In this document: in pieces, positions 15,247 through 24,198 of the stretch
How positions within the stretch are numbered: position 1 is the first letter of the stretch
Layout: each line of letters begins with the position of its first letter
From: Streptosporangiaceae bacterium
GTDB lineage: Bacteria > Actinomycetota > Actinomycetes > Streptosporangiales > Streptosporangiaceae
Direction of reading: 5' to 3'
Assembly (NCBI GenBank): GCA_030038295.1
Contig: JASHPF010000216.1
Coordinates: 1 to 63,124, forward strand
Length of the DNA stretch: 63,124 nucleotides
Notes under the pieces: model-generated
Seen by the model: the letters and a program-made list of their open reading frames with translations, nothing else
What the model was told of the DNA's origin: nothing
Databases searched by the model: none
Program-made: the position numbers and the translations under genes

Positions 15247-17741
15247 AAGCGGTGGTGATGGCGGGGGGCGAGGGCACCAGGCTGCGCCCGATGACGGCCA
15301 GCCAGCCGAAGCCCATGCTGCCCGTGGCCAACCGGCCGATCATGGAGCACGTGCTGCGGCTGCTGCGGCGGCACGGGCTGACCGACACCGTCGTGACCGT
15401 CCACTTCCTCGCCTCGATGGTGCGCAACTATTTCGGTGACGGCGAGGACTTCGGCATGCGGCTGCAGTACGCCACCGAGGAGACCCCGCTCGGCACCGCG
15501 GGCAGCGTGAAGAACGCCGAGGACGCACTGCGCGACGAGCCGTTCCTGGTGATCTCGGGGGACGCGCTGACCGACATCGACCTGTCCGACCTCATCGCCT
15601 TCCACAAGGACAACAACGCCCTGGTCACCGTCGCGCTGGCGCGGGTGCCCGACCCGCTGGAGTTCGGCATCGTCATCGTCGATGACGACGGCAAGATCCA
15701 GCGGTTCCTGGAGAAGCCGACGTGGGGCCAGGTGTTCTCCGACACGGTGAACACCGGCATCTACGTGATGGAGCCCGAGGTGCTCGGCCACGTGCCCGCC
15801 GGCCAGGTGGTGGACTGGTCTGGCGACGTCTTCCCGAAGCTGCTGGAGAACGGCGAGCGGCTGTACGGGTGGATCGCCGACGGCTACTGGGAGGACGTCG
15901 GCTCGCTGGAGAGCTACGTGAAGGCCCAGGCCGACGTGCTGACCGGCAGGGTCAACGTCGAGATCGACGGGTTCGAGGTATCGCCGGGGGTGTGGGTCGC
16001 CGAGGGCGCCGAGGTCGACCCGGACGCGGTGCTGCGCGGCCCGCTGTGCATCGGCGACTACGCCAAGGTCGAGGCCGGCGCGCAGCTGCGCGAGTTCACC
16101 GTCGTCGGGAGCAACGTCATCGTGAAGGAGGGCGCGTTCCTGCACCGCGCGATCGTGCACAACAACGTGTACCTCGGCCGCGGTGTCAACCTGCGCGGCT
16201 GCGTCGTCGGCAAGAACACCGACGTGATGAGCCAGGCCAGGATCGAGGAAGGCGCGATCGTCGGCGACGAGTGCGTGATCGAGCCGGATAGTTATGTGTC
16301 CGCCGGGGTCAAGGTCTACCCGTTCAAGACCATCGAGGCGGGCGCGGTTGTGAACACCAGCGTGATCTGGGAATCCCGCGGGCAGCGCATGCTGTTCGGG
16401 CCGCGCGGGATATCCGGCCTGGTCAACGTCGAGATCACCCCCGAGCTGTGCGTCCGGCTCGCCAGCGCCTACGCCACCACGCTGAAGAAGGGCGCGGTGG
16501 TCACCACCTCCAGGGATGCCTCGCGCGCCGCCAGGGCGCTCAAGCGCGCGGTGCACGGGGCGCTGAACGCGAGCGCCATCAACGTGGTCGACCTCGAAGC
16601 GCAGCCGATGCCGCTCGCCAGGTTCGAGACCGCGCGCAGCGACTGCAGCGGCGGGATCGCGCTGCGCACCACGCCAGGGGATCCGCAGTCGCTGGACATC
16701 ATCTTCATGGACCCCGACGGCGCCGACCTGTCCGAGGCGGCGCAGCGGAAGCTGGAGCGGGTGTTCTCCCGGCAGGAGTACCGGCGGGCGTTTCCCGGCG
16801 AGATCGCCGAGCTGACCTACCCGCCGCGCGTGGTCGAGGCCTACACCGCCACGCTGCTCGGCGCGCTCGACATGACGGGCGTCTTCGACGCCGGGCTCCG
16901 CGTGGTGGCCGACTGTGCCGGCGGGACCACGTCGCTCGTGCTGCCTACCCTGCTCGGCAAGATCGGCGTGGACGTGCTGACCGTCAACAACCGGCTGGAC
17001 GAGTCGTCGCCGACGCAGTCGGTGGCCGCCGCGCGCGCCGATCTGAACCGGCTGGCCGAGCTCGTGTCGTCGTCGGGCGCGGCATTCGGCGTCCGGTTCG
17101 ATCCGGTGGGCGAGCGGATCGCCCTGGTTGACGACAAGGGCGCCCTGGTCAGCGACGACAGAGCGCTGCTGGTCGTGCTCGACCTCATCGCCGCGGAGCG
17201 GCGAGCGGGCCGGGTCGCCCTGCCGGTGACGACGACCAGGGTGGCGGAGGAAGTGTGCCGGTACCACGGCGTCGAGGTCATCTGGACGCCGACGTCGCTG
17301 CACGGCCTGTACGAGGCGGCAGCCAGCCCGGACGTGATCTTTGCCGCCGACGGTAAAGGCGGCTTCGTGGTGCCCGGTTTCTCGCGCTCGATCGACGGGA
17401 TCGCCGCCTTCGTGCAGCTGCTTGGCCTAGTCGCCAGGACCAGGCTCACGCTCAGCCAGATCGGCGCCCGGATCCCTGAGGCGAGCCTGCTGAAGCGCTC
17501 CATGCCGACGCCCTGGGCGGCGAAAGGCCTGGTCATGCGCACCGTGGTGGAGGCCGCGGGGGACCGGCAGATCGACACGACCGACGGGGTCCGGGTGCTG
17601 GAACCCGGCCGGGGCTGGGTCCTGGTGCTGCCGGATCCGTCCGACGCGATCACCCACCTGTGGGCCGAGGGTCCCGACGCCGACACGGCGCAGGAACTGC
17701 TCGACGACTGGGCCGCGGTCGTCGAGCGGGCGGGCCGCTGA
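15243..17741 (+). CDS. manC: Mannose-1-phosphate guanylyltransferase with left-handed beta helix and degenerate phosphomannomutase domain
   Basis: The 832-aa protein makes GDP-mannose, the donor precursor for actinobacterial glycolipids and protein O-mannosylation. Residues 1-235 are a nucleotidyltransferase with MAGGEGTRLRPMT and KPMLPVANRP; hexapeptide-repeat beta helix follows to about 350; the rest is a phosphohexomutase-like region. In that region the phosphoserine motif reads TTSRDASRAARAL and the metal loop reads DPDGADLSE rather than DGDxDR, so mutase activity is doubtful. The same cls-manC pair exists in Streptomyces (SCO1388 for manC). The frame extends upstream through cls but that is a shadow; GTG 15243 begins the conserved sequence. 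Confidence 0.85.
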   Translation: MKAVVMAGGEGTRLRPMTASQPKPMLPVANRPIMEHVLRLLRRHGLTDTVVTVHFLASMVRNYFGDGEDFGMRLQYATEETPLGTAGSVKNAEDALRDEPFLVISGDALTDIDLSDLIAFHKDNNALVTVALARVPDPLEFGIVIVDDDGKIQRFLEKPTWGQVFSDTVNTGIYVMEPEVLGHVPAGQVVDWSGDVFPKLLENGERLYGWIADGYWEDVGSLESYVKAQADVLTGRVNVEIDGFEVSPGVWVAEGAEVDPDAVLRGPLCIGDYAKVEAGAQLREFTVVGSNVIVKEGAFLHRAIVHNNVYLGRGVNLRGCVVGKNTDVMSQARIEEGAIVGDECVIEPDSYVSAGVKVYPFKTIEAGAVVNTSVIWESRGQRMLFGPRGISGLVNVEITPELCVRLASAYATTLKKGAVVTTSRDASRAARALKRAVHGALNASAINVVDLEAQPMPLARFETARSDCSGGIALRTTPGDPQSLDIIFMDPDGADLSEAAQRKLERVFSRQEYRRAFPGEIAELTYPPRVVEAYTATLLGALDMTGVFDAGLRVVADCAGGTTSLVLPTLLGKIGVDVLTVNNRLDESSPTQSVAAARADLNRLAELVSSSGAAFGVRFDPVGERIALVDDKGALVSDDRALLVVLDLIAAERRAGRVALPVTTTRVAEEVCRYHGVEVIWTPTSLHGLYEAAASPDVIFAADGKGGFVVPGFSRSIDGIAAFVQLLGLVARTRLTLSQIGARIPEASLLKRSMPTPWAAKGLVMRTVVEAAGDRQIDTTDGVRVLEPGRGWVLVLPDPSDAITHLWAEGPDADTAQELLDDWAAVVERAGR

Positions 17742-18120
17742 CCGGCTCCGGCCGCTGACCAGCGCCAGACTGGCGGCGAGGCGCCGCCGGGCATGAGACA
17801 ATCGCTGCTCAGGCTGACAGTGGACCGGGTAGGCCAGCCGCCGGCGCGCGGCCGGGCTGTCTGGATGACACCTCGGAGGTGCGGCCACCATGTGGCGAAG
17901 GCGGCGCGACGATGCCCAGCGTGGCGCCGGAGAACCGCGATCACGCTGGCTGCTGGTAAGGCGCAGGCCGCAGGCCGCGCGGCGCGGGCGGCGCGTGGAC
18001 CAGCGCGCGCGGGGGCAGGTAGCGTTGACGGTGCCGCCGGAATTCGCGCGAGTCCCTGCCGCGGCCGGTGCAGCGACGGCCGGGGCTGGCCACGGCACGA
18101 AAGGGGGGCTCGGCGAGCTG
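17742..18120 (+). other. 379-bp stretch before the FHA gene; possible N-terminal extension
   Basis: After manC there is a hairpin (17772-17788). An ATG at 17890, in frame with the FHA gene, has a strong GGAGGTG ribosome site 8 nt upstream. From it a 77-residue, very arginine-rich segment (MWRRRRDDAQRG onward) would be fused to the FHA protein. It matches nothing I recognise, and the conserved protein starts at 18121. In related genomes small membrane genes and gcvH lie here; I see no trace of them. Confidence 0.4.
17772..17788 (+). terminator. GC hairpin downstream of manC
   Basis: GGCGGCG and CGCCGCC form a perfect 7-bp stem with a 3-nt loop, about 30 bp after the manC stop. There is no U-tract, as is common for actinobacterial terminators. 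Confidence 0.4.
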
Positions 18121-18663
18121 ATGCCTAGCGTCTACTGCACCACGTGCGGCGAGGCGAACCCCGAGGGCGCGCGGTTTTGCGCTCAGTGCGGCACGGCCCT
18201 GGTCCGGCTCACGGGTGACCGGGCGGCCGACACCACCTCGACGATCTCGATTCCCGGCACCGACCTCGACACCGAGACTGCCGAGGTACTGGCGGCGGAC
18301 GCGGCCGCGGTCGCGGCGCTACCGGTAGGCACCGCGCTGCTCGCCGTGCTGCGCGGGCCGAACGCGGGCAGCAGGTTCCTGCTGGACAGCGACCTGACCC
18401 TGGTCGGCCGCCATCCGGACAGCGACATCTTCCTGGACGACGTGACGGTCTCCCGGCGGCACGCCGAGTTCTACCGGAACGGCGGCACGTTCACGGTGCG
18501 GGACGTCGGGAGCCTGAACGGCACGTATGTGAACAGGGAGCGGATCGAGGAAGTGATCCTGCACGCGGGGGACGAGGTCCAGGTCGGCAAGTTCCGGCTG
18601 GTATTCCTGCTCGGGCCGGCGGCTCCGGCCGAATACGGCGGAGGCTCGCAGGTCGGGGGATGA
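18121..18663 (+). CDS. FHA-domain protein, GarA/OdhI-like, with N-terminal zinc ribbon
   Basis: The 180-aa protein starts with a zinc ribbon (CTTCGEANPEGARFCAQCG), then an acidic linker containing DTTSTIS, with Thr38-Thr39 placed like the kinase-target threonines of GarA. The C-terminal FHA domain has GRHPDSDIFLDD, SRRHAEF and GSLNGTYVNRERI, the phosphothreonine-binding loops. In mycobacteria the syntenic gene is garA (Rv1827), a phosphorylation-controlled inhibitor of 2-oxoglutarate metabolism. The order FHA-ftsR-BFN-MerR-gcvP supports orthology, though GarA itself lacks the zinc ribbon. A longer start at 17890 is possible. The stop overlaps ftsR (ATGA). Confidence 0.8.
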   Translation: MPSVYCTTCGEANPEGARFCAQCGTALVRLTGDRAADTTSTISIPGTDLDTETAEVLAADAAAVAALPVGTALLAVLRGPNAGSRFLLDSDLTLVGRHPDSDIFLDDVTVSRRHAEFYRNGGTFTVRDVGSLNGTYVNRERIEEVILHAGDEVQVGKFRLVFLLGPAAPAEYGGGSQVGG

Positions 18664-19451
18664 GCGCTCAGCCTGCCAGGGGCTACCTCGGCATCAGCGA
18701 TGTCCTGGCTCAGCTTCGCGGCGAGTTTCCCGACATCAGCGTCTCGAAGATCCGGTTCCTGGAAACCGAGGGGCTGATCAGCCCGGCTCGCTCGGCCAGC
18801 GGGTATCGCCGGTTCTGCGCCGCCGACGTCGACCGGCTGCGCTACATCCTCGCAGCGCAGCGCGACCAGTATCTGCCGCTGCGGGTGATCAAGGAGCGGC
18901 TCACCAAGCTGGACCCGGACGGCGAGGCCGCGGCCCGCCCGCCGGAGCGACACCCGGACGGGGACCCGGGCCGGGTCGGTCCCGGGTCCGGGCCGCTGAG
19001 CCGGAGCGAGCTGGTGGCCGCGGCCGGGCTGACCGAGGCGCTGCTGACCGAGCTTGAGACGTTCGGGCTGGTCCGCCGCGTGGGACGGCAGTACGGGCCG
19101 GACGCGCTCCAGGTGGCCAGGGCAGCGGCGGCCCTGGCGGCGTACGGGGTCGAGGCCCGGCACCTGCGCGCGGTCCGCGCGGCCGCCGAGCGGGAGACGG
19201 CCCTGATCGAGAGCCTGGTGGCGCCCATCCTCGCCCAGCGCGGCCGGGGCGCCAGGGACCTGGCCGCCCGGACCGCTGCCGAGGTGGCCAGCCAGGTGCT
19301 CCGGCTGCACGCCGCGCTGGTCGATGCGACGCTGGCCGAAGCTGGCCTGGCCCCTGGCGACGAGGGCGACCCGGACGTCGTCGCCCCGGCCGGAGTGCGT
19401 CCGGCGACTCGAACGGGGCTGGCGACCGGCGTGGCAGGGGCCAGCGCGTGA
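18660..19451 (+). CDS. ftsR: MerR-family regulator FtsR
   Basis: The 263-aa product has an N-terminal MerR winged helix: YLGISDVLAQLRGEFPDISVSKIRFLE..GLISPARSASGYRRF. A helical effector-like region follows, ending in a disordered tail. It is the positional and sequence counterpart of Rv1828/FtsR, which in Corynebacterium activates ftsZ. The typical metal-binding cysteines of classical MerR are absent. It is translationally coupled to the FHA gene by ATGA, so signalling through FHA and division control may be linked. Confidence 0.85.
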   Translation: MSAQPARGYLGISDVLAQLRGEFPDISVSKIRFLETEGLISPARSASGYRRFCAADVDRLRYILAAQRDQYLPLRVIKERLTKLDPDGEAAARPPERHPDGDPGRVGPGSGPLSRSELVAAAGLTEALLTELETFGLVRRVGRQYGPDALQVARAAAALAAYGVEARHLRAVRAAAERETALIESLVAPILAQRGRGARDLAARTAAEVASQVLRLHAALVDATLAEAGLAPGDEGDPDVVAPAGVRPATRTGLATGVAGASA

Positions 19452-19549
19452 CCAGGCGGCAATGTCGTCACGATGACCCGCACCGCGCTCGGGCGGGGCG
19501 CTATTGGGGGTGTACGTTGACAAAGGGAGTGCCTGCAGGAGGAGGGGGA

Positions 19550-19615
19550 ATGCCTGTAGGCGCACTCGCAGGGAACGGCAGCGCACATGCGCGGATAAGG
19601 ACGGAGCCGCCGTGA
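19550..19615 (+). CDS. 21-codon leader ORF coupled to the bifunctional-nuclease gene
   Basis: ATG 19550 follows a very strong AGGAGGAGGGGGA ribosome site and encodes MPVGALAGNGSAHARIRTEPP. Its TGA (19613-19615) overlaps the GTG 19612 start of the next gene as GTGA. A TTGACA box lies upstream at 19517-19522 and the repeated TGCCTGYAGG (19530-19539 and 19551-19560) brackets the ribosome site. The layout mirrors the manC leader. A regulatory or coupling role is inferred. Confidence 0.5.
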   Translation: MPVGALAGNGSAHARIRTEPP

Positions 19616-20082
19616 GGCAGATGGAGGTCGTTGGCGTCCGGGTGGAGATGGCCACGAATAACCCCATCGTCCTGCTGAAGGAAACCGACGGGGAGCGTTA
19701 CCTCCCGATCTGGATCGGACCGAACGAGGCGACGGCCATCGCGTTCGCCCAGCAGGGCATGGTGCCGCAGCGGCCGCTGACCCACGACCTGATGCGCGAC
19801 ATGCTGGAAGCGCTCGACATCCGGCTGACGACCGTGAACATCACCGCGCTCAGGGACGGGATCTTTTTCGCCGATCTGATCTTCTCGAACGGCCGCGAGG
19901 TGAGCGCCCGGCCGTCGGACTCCATCGCGCTGGCGCTGCGCACGGGTGCCGCCATCTACGTCCGCGAGGAGATCCTCGACGAGGTGGGCGTGGCGATCCC
20001 GGACGAGCAGGAGGACGAGGTGGAGAAGTTCCGGGAGTTCCTGGACTCGATCTCGCCCGAGGATTTCGGCCGGTCTACCTGA
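19612..20082 (+). CDS. Bifunctional nuclease (BFN/DUF151) family protein
   Basis: The 156-aa product begins at GTG 19612; ATG 19621 is the alternative. It is a near-complete DUF151 domain: VVGVRVEM, RYLPIWIGPNEATAIAF, RPLTHDLMRDMLEAL, SARPSDSIALALRTGAAIYV. The C-terminus EDEVEKFREFLDSISPEDFG is characteristic of the actinobacterial version (Rv1829). Plant and bacterial members are reported to have nuclease activity; the physiological role in actinobacteria is not settled. It sits between two MerR regulators in a conserved neighbourhood. Confidence 0.85.
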   Translation: MRQMEVVGVRVEMATNNPIVLLKETDGERYLPIWIGPNEATAIAFAQQGMVPQRPLTHDLMRDMLEALDIRLTTVNITALRDGIFFADLIFSNGREVSARPSDSIALALRTGAAIYVREEILDEVGVAIPDEQEDEVEKFREFLDSISPEDFGRST

Positions 20083-20153
20083 GCTGCCCGGTGCGCACGG
20101 GCTGACCCGATATGGCGGGCGCGACACCGGCCCGCGACGCGCCGCGGGGATCG

Positions 20154-20183
20154 TTGACGCGCCCGCTTCCCGCGGCCTACCGT
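20154..20183 (+). promoter_or_regulatory. Sigma-70-type promoter for the second MerR gene
   Basis: TTGACG (20154-20159) and TACCGT (20178-20183) are separated by 18 nt, a good fit to the principal-sigma consensus, and lie about 45 bp upstream of the MerR start. Confidence 0.5.
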
Positions 20184-20228
20184 GCAGAGGAATCCGGAGG
20201 CAACCGGCGCCCTGGGCCGGAGGTGGGT

Positions 20229-20843
20229 GTGGCGGTGAGCGGAGGCGACACGGCGGCCTCGCGGTCGCGGGCGACCTCGCGATCGCGGGTTGGCTCCGGC
20301 CAGCCGGGCGGCGAGCAGCAACTGCTGTTCGGCGAGGACGTGGCCGACCAGCCCGATGACGTGGGATACCGCGGCCCGACCGCGTGCGCCGCGGCGGGCA
20401 TCAGCTACCGGCAGCTCGACTACTGGGCGAGGACCGGATTGGTGGAGCCGAGCGTCCGCGCCGCGAGCGGGTCGGGCTCCCAGCGGTTGTACAGCTTCCG
20501 GGACATCCTGGTGCTCAAGGTCGTCAAGCGGCTACTCGACACCGGCATCTCGCTGCAGCAGATCAGGACCGCGGTGACGCACCTGAGCGAGCGCGGATCG
20601 GCCAACCTGGCGGCGGTCACGCTCATGAGCGACGGGGCCAGCGTGTACGAGTTCACCTCGGCCGACGAGGTGGTTGACCTGCTGCAGGGTGGCCAGGGCG
20701 TGTTCGCGATTGCGCTCGGCCGGATCTGGCAGGAGGTCGATGCGGATCTCGCCAAGCTGCCCGCCGAGCGCGCCGTGGGCGGGGTCGACGGGCCCGGGGA
20801 CCACGATGAGCTCGCGAGCCGCCGCGCCAGGAGGACCGGCTAG
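20229..20843 (+). CDS. MerR-family regulator (Rv1830-like)
   Basis: The product is about 204 aa. It starts at GTG 20229 or GTG 20235; GGAGGT at 20219-20224 serves either. After a Ser/Gly-rich lead, the winged helix reads YRGPTACAAAGISYRQLDYWARTGLVEPSVR, followed by FRDILVLKVVKRLLDTGISLQQIRTAV and a C-terminal regulatory part. Order and sequence match Rv1830, between the BFN gene and gcvP. The ligand is unknown. The downstream region holds a gene relic and the riboswitch. Confidence 0.8.
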   Translation: MAVSGGDTAASRSRATSRSRVGSGQPGGEQQLLFGEDVADQPDDVGYRGPTACAAAGISYRQLDYWARTGLVEPSVRAASGSGSQRLYSFRDILVLKVVKRLLDTGISLQQIRTAVTHLSERGSANLAAVTLMSDGASVYEFTSADEVVDLLQGGQGVFAIALGRIWQEVDADLAKLPAERAVGGVDGPGDHDELASRRARRTG

Positions 20844-21000
20844 CAACCGGGCGCTCGGCAGCGCCGATCCTCGGCACATCCGTGGTGCGTCCGCACCTTG
20901 TGGAGTTTCCGTCGGCGCAAAGCCGGATAAGTCAGGCGCGATCAAGACCGGAACCTCCACACTGTCGGCCTGATCAAGGCACGGCATCGAAGCCCGCCAG

Positions 21001-21111
21001 CCAGGGGCGGGGGGCGCGACGTCCGCGCTGCCCGCTATCGGCATCCTGCTCGGCCTGGCGACGGTACTGACGCTCATCTCGGTGCGCGCGTTCCGCTTGG
21101 ACTCGGCCTAG
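21001..21111 (+). pseudogene. Relic of an ABC-2-type permease C-terminus
   Basis: An open stretch reads SALPAIGILLGLATVLTLIS then VRAFRLDSA and a TAG at 21109-21111. A final hydrophobic helix followed by RAFR is the typical end of ABC-2-type permeases. No start, earlier helices or ATPase is present upstream in 20844-21000, where I see nothing else recognisable. I regard it as a degraded gene end just before the glycine riboswitch. Confidence 0.4.
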
Positions 21112-21145
21112 CACGTGGCCCGGAGCGGGTAGGCTCGGTGCGCTG

Positions 21146-21260
21146 GATCACACCGGCCGGGAGAGACTCCGAGCAGCCAGCGCGGAGCGCCGAAGGGGCA
21201 ACTTCCCCGGAACCTCTCAGGCAGCCAGGACCGGACGGTGTGCGCGGCTCTGGAGCCCGC
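21146..21260 (+). promoter_or_regulatory. Glycine riboswitch upstream of gcvP
   Basis: The conserved aptamer core is present in order: GGGAGAGAC (21159-21167), GCCGAAGGGGCAAC (21189-21202), CCTCTCAGGC (21213-21222), AGGACC (21227-21232) and CTCTGGAG (21248-21255). Only one full aptamer is visible, so it is a singlet, perhaps with a ghost helix downstream. A TAGGCT box at 21130-21135 is a candidate -10. A small hairpin (GCGGGC/GCCCGC, 21302-21316) lies just before the gcvP ribosome site and could be the expression platform. Glycine riboswitches activating gcvP are known in Streptomyces. Confidence 0.9.
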
Positions 21261-21330
21261 GGGTGCGGTCGACAGAGGGGGAGTTCGATACCCAGACGGC
21301 AGCGGGCCAGGCCCGCCCCTGGAGGCTCCC

Positions 21331-24156
21331 ATGGATTTCGCCCAGCGTCATATCGGTCCGCCGCCTGCTGACCAGGCCCGCATGCTCGAGGCCGTCGGCT
21401 ACGCCACTCTGGACGAGCTGACCGCCGCCGCGCTGCCAGCCGAGCTGCGCGCCGATGTCCCGCTCAGCCTGCCCGAGCCGCTCACCGAGGCCGAGGCGCT
21501 AGCCGAGCTGCGCCGGCTGGCCAGCCAGAACACCATCGCGACGTCGATGATCGGGCTGGGCTACTACGGCACGCACACGCCCGCGGTCATCCGCCGGAAT
21601 GTGCTGGAGAACCCCGCCTGGTACACCGCGTACACGCCGTATCAGCCGGAGATCTCGCAGGGGCGGCTCGAGGCGCTGCTGACCTTCCAGACCATGGTGG
21701 AGGACCTGACCGCGCTGCCGGTCGCCGGTGCGTCGATGCTGGACGAGGCCACCGCCGCGGCCGAGGCGATGACGCTGGCGCACCGGGCGCGCGGCCGCGG
21801 TAGCGTGTTCCTCGCCGACGCCGACAGCCTGCCCCAGACCCTCGCGGTCCTGGCCACGCGCGCCGAGCCGCTCGGCATCGAGCTGGTCACCGGCCGGGTC
21901 ACCGCGGAGCTCATTGCCGCGCAGCCGGCCGGGGAGCTATTCGGCGTGCTGCTGCAGTATCCAGGGGCCAGCGGCGCGGTGCGCGACCCGGGCCCGGCCA
22001 TCGCCGCCGCGCACGAGGCCGGAGCGCTCGCCGTGGTGGCGGCGGACCCGCTCGCGCTGACGCTGCTCACCCCGCCCGGCGAGCTCGGCGCCGACATCGC
22101 GGTCGGCACTACCCAGCGGTTCGGCGTGCCGATGGGCTACGGCGGCCCGCACGCCGGCTACATCTGCGTGACCGACGCGCTGAAGCGGCAGCTGCCTGGC
22201 CGGCTCGTCGGGGTCTCGGTAGACGCGGACGGCCACCCCGCCTACCGCCTGGCGCTGCAGGCTCGTGAGCAGCACATCCGGCGCGAGAAGGCCACCAGCA
22301 ACATCTGTACCGCCCAGGTGCTGCTCGCCGTGATCGCCGCCATGTACGCGGCCTACCACGGCGCCGAGGGCCTGGTCGCGATCGCGCGGCGGGTGCACGC
22401 GCGGGCTGCGACGCTCGCCGCCGCGATAACCGACCTTGGCTACGGAACGGGGCCGACGGACTTCTTCGACACCGTCTCGATCAGCCTGCCGGGGCACGCG
22501 GTGGCCGCCGGGGCACGCGCGGCCGCGGCCGGCTTCAACGTCTATGTCGCCAGCCCCGACGTGGTGCAGGTTGCCTGTGACGAGACCACGACCGCCGACC
22601 AGGTAGCCGCCGTGGTCAGCGCGCTCGCGGAGCAGCCGGTCGCCGATCTGCCCGCGACGGCCGGGACGCTGCCGGCGGGGCTGACCCGAACGAGCCCGTT
22701 CCTCGAGCACGAGGTCTTTCGCCGGCACCGCAGCGAGACCGCGATGCTGCGCTACCTGCGTACGCTGGCGGATCGCGACGTCGCGCTCGACCGATCGATG
22801 ATCCCGCTCGGCTCGTGCACCATGAAGCTCAACGCGGCCGCCGAGATGGAGGCGATCAGCTGGCCGGAGTTCGCCGGGCTGCACCCGTTCGCGCCGGCCG
22901 GGCAGGCGGCCGGATACCGGCGGCTGACCGACGAGCTGTCCGCGGCGCTACTGGAGATCACCGGCTACGACGCGATCAGCCTGCAGCCGAACGCCGGCTC
23001 GCAGGGAGAGCTCGCCGGGCTGCTGGCGATCCGCGGCTACCACCACGCGCAGGGCCAGCCGGAGCGGACCGTGTGCCTCATCCCGGAGTCCGCGCACGGC
23101 ACGAACGCGGCCAGCGCGGCGCTGGCGGGGCTGCGCGTGGTCGTGGTCAAGTGCGGGTCGGACGGCGCCGTGGACGTCGGCGACCTGCGCGCCAAGCTCG
23201 ACGCGTACGGGCCGTCGGTCGCCGCGATCATGGTCACCTACCCGTCGACGAACGGCGTGTTCGAGGAGACCATCGGTGAGGTGTGCACCCTGGTGCACGA
23301 GGCTGGCGGCCAGGTCTACGTGGATGGCGCGAACCTCAACGCGCTCGTCGGGCTGGCGCGGCCGGGCCACTTCGGCGCGGACGTGTCGCACCTGAACCTG
23401 CACAAGACGTTCTGCATCCCGCACGGCGGCGGCGGGCCGGGCGTCGGGCCGGTGGCGGCGCGCGCGCACCTGGCGCCGTTCCTGCCGGGTCCGGTGTTCC
23501 CGGCTGGCGGGGACGAGGGCGGTCCGGTCGCGGCTGCGCCGTACGGGTCCGCCGGCATCCTGCCCATCTCGTGGGCCTACATCCGGATGATGGGCGCCGA
23601 CGGGCTGCGGCGGGCGACCGGAGTCGCGATCCTCGCGGCGAACTACGTGGCGCGCCGGCTGACCGCGCACTTCCCGGTGCTGTACACGGGGCGAGGCGGG
23701 CTAGTCGCGCACGAGTGCATCCTGGATCTGCGGCCGATTACCGCCCGGACCGGGATCACCGCCGAGGACGTGGCGAAGCGGCTTATCGACTACGGGTTCC
23801 ACGCGCCGACCATGTCCTTCCCGGTGGCCGGCACGCTCATGGTCGAGCCCACCGAGAGCGAGGATCTCGCCGAGCTCGACCGGTTCTGCGCTGCCATGAT
23901 CGCGATTCGGCAGGAGATCGCGCTGGTGGAGTCCGGCGAGTGGGACGCCGCCGACAACCCGCTGCGCAACGCGCCGCACACCGCCAGCATGCTCATCAGC
24001 GGCGACTGGAAGCACGGCTACGACCGGGAGACCGCCGCGTATCCCGCGGGCGGGGACCGCCGGGCCAAGTACTGGCCGCCGGTCCGCCGGATCGACTCGG
24101 CGTACGGCGACCGCAACCTGGTCTGCGCCTGCCCCCCGCCGGAGGCGTTCGAGTAA
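21331..24156 (+). CDS. gcvP: Glycine dehydrogenase (decarboxylating), P-protein
   Basis: The 941-aa single-chain P-protein decarboxylates glycine and passes the aminomethyl group to lipoyl-GcvH. ATG 21331 follows GGAGG and begins [19 protein letters not shown], the usual N-terminus. The C-terminal half carries the PLP lysine in HLNLHKTF (Lys692) followed by [12 protein letters not shown]. Length is full. No gcvT or gcvH lies in the window, so the partners are elsewhere. Control by the upstream glycine riboswitch is expected. The 3' end is partly duplicated (see repeat at 24138-24180). Confidence 0.95.
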   Translation: MDFAQRHIGPPPADQARMLEAVGYATLDELTAAALPAELRADVPLSLPEPLTEAEALAELRRLASQNTIATSMIGLGYYGTHTPAVIRRNVLENPAWYTAYTPYQPEISQGRLEALLTFQTMVEDLTALPVAGASMLDEATAAAEAMTLAHRARGRGSVFLADADSLPQTLAVLATRAEPLGIELVTGRVTAELIAAQPAGELFGVLLQYPGASGAVRDPGPAIAAAHEAGALAVVAADPLALTLLTPPGELGADIAVGTTQRFGVPMGYGGPHAGYICVTDALKRQLPGRLVGVSVDADGHPAYRLALQAREQHIRREKATSNICTAQVLLAVIAAMYAAYHGAEGLVAIARRVHARAATLAAAITDLGYGTGPTDFFDTVSISLPGHAVAAGARAAAAGFNVYVASPDVVQVACDETTTADQVAAVVSALAEQPVADLPATAGTLPAGLTRTSPFLEHEVFRRHRSETAMLRYLRTLADRDVALDRSMIPLGSCTMKLNAAAEMEAISWPEFAGLHPFAPAGQAAGYRRLTDELSAALLEITGYDAISLQPNAGSQGELAGLLAIRGYHHAQGQPERTVCLIPESAHGTNAASAALAGLRVVVVKCGSDGAVDVGDLRAKLDAYGPSVAAIMVTYPSTNGVFEETIGEVCTLVHEAGGQVYVDGANLNALVGLARPGHFGADVSHLNLHKTFCIPHGGGGPGVGPVAARAHLAPFLPGPVFPAGGDEGGPVAAAPYGSAGILPISWAYIRMMGADGLRRATGVAILAANYVARRLTAHFPVLYTGRGGLVAHECILDLRPITARTGITAEDVAKRLIDYGFHAPTMSFPVAGTLMVEPTESEDLAELDRFCAAMIAIRQEIALVESGEWDAADNPLRNAPHTASMLISGDWKHGYDRETAAYPAGGDRRAKYWPPVRRIDSAYGDRNLVCACPPPEAFE

Positions 24157-24180
24157 CCACAGCCGGAGGCGCTCGAGTAA
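24138..24180. repeat. Tandem duplication of the gcvP 3' end including its stop
   Basis: GCCGGAGGCGTTCGAGTAA (24138-24156) recurs as the same sequence with one change, CTC for TTC, at 24162-24180, giving a 24-bp repeat step. The second copy lies just after the true stop and places a second in-frame-looking GAGTAA there. Confidence 0.7.
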
Positions 24181-24198
24181 GCCCTAGCGTTCCGGAGG

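Noticed and set aside
17793-18128. 111-codon frame between manC and the FHA gene
   Set aside because: No ribosome site, Arg/Ala-rich composition and overlap with the FHA start argue against a gene.
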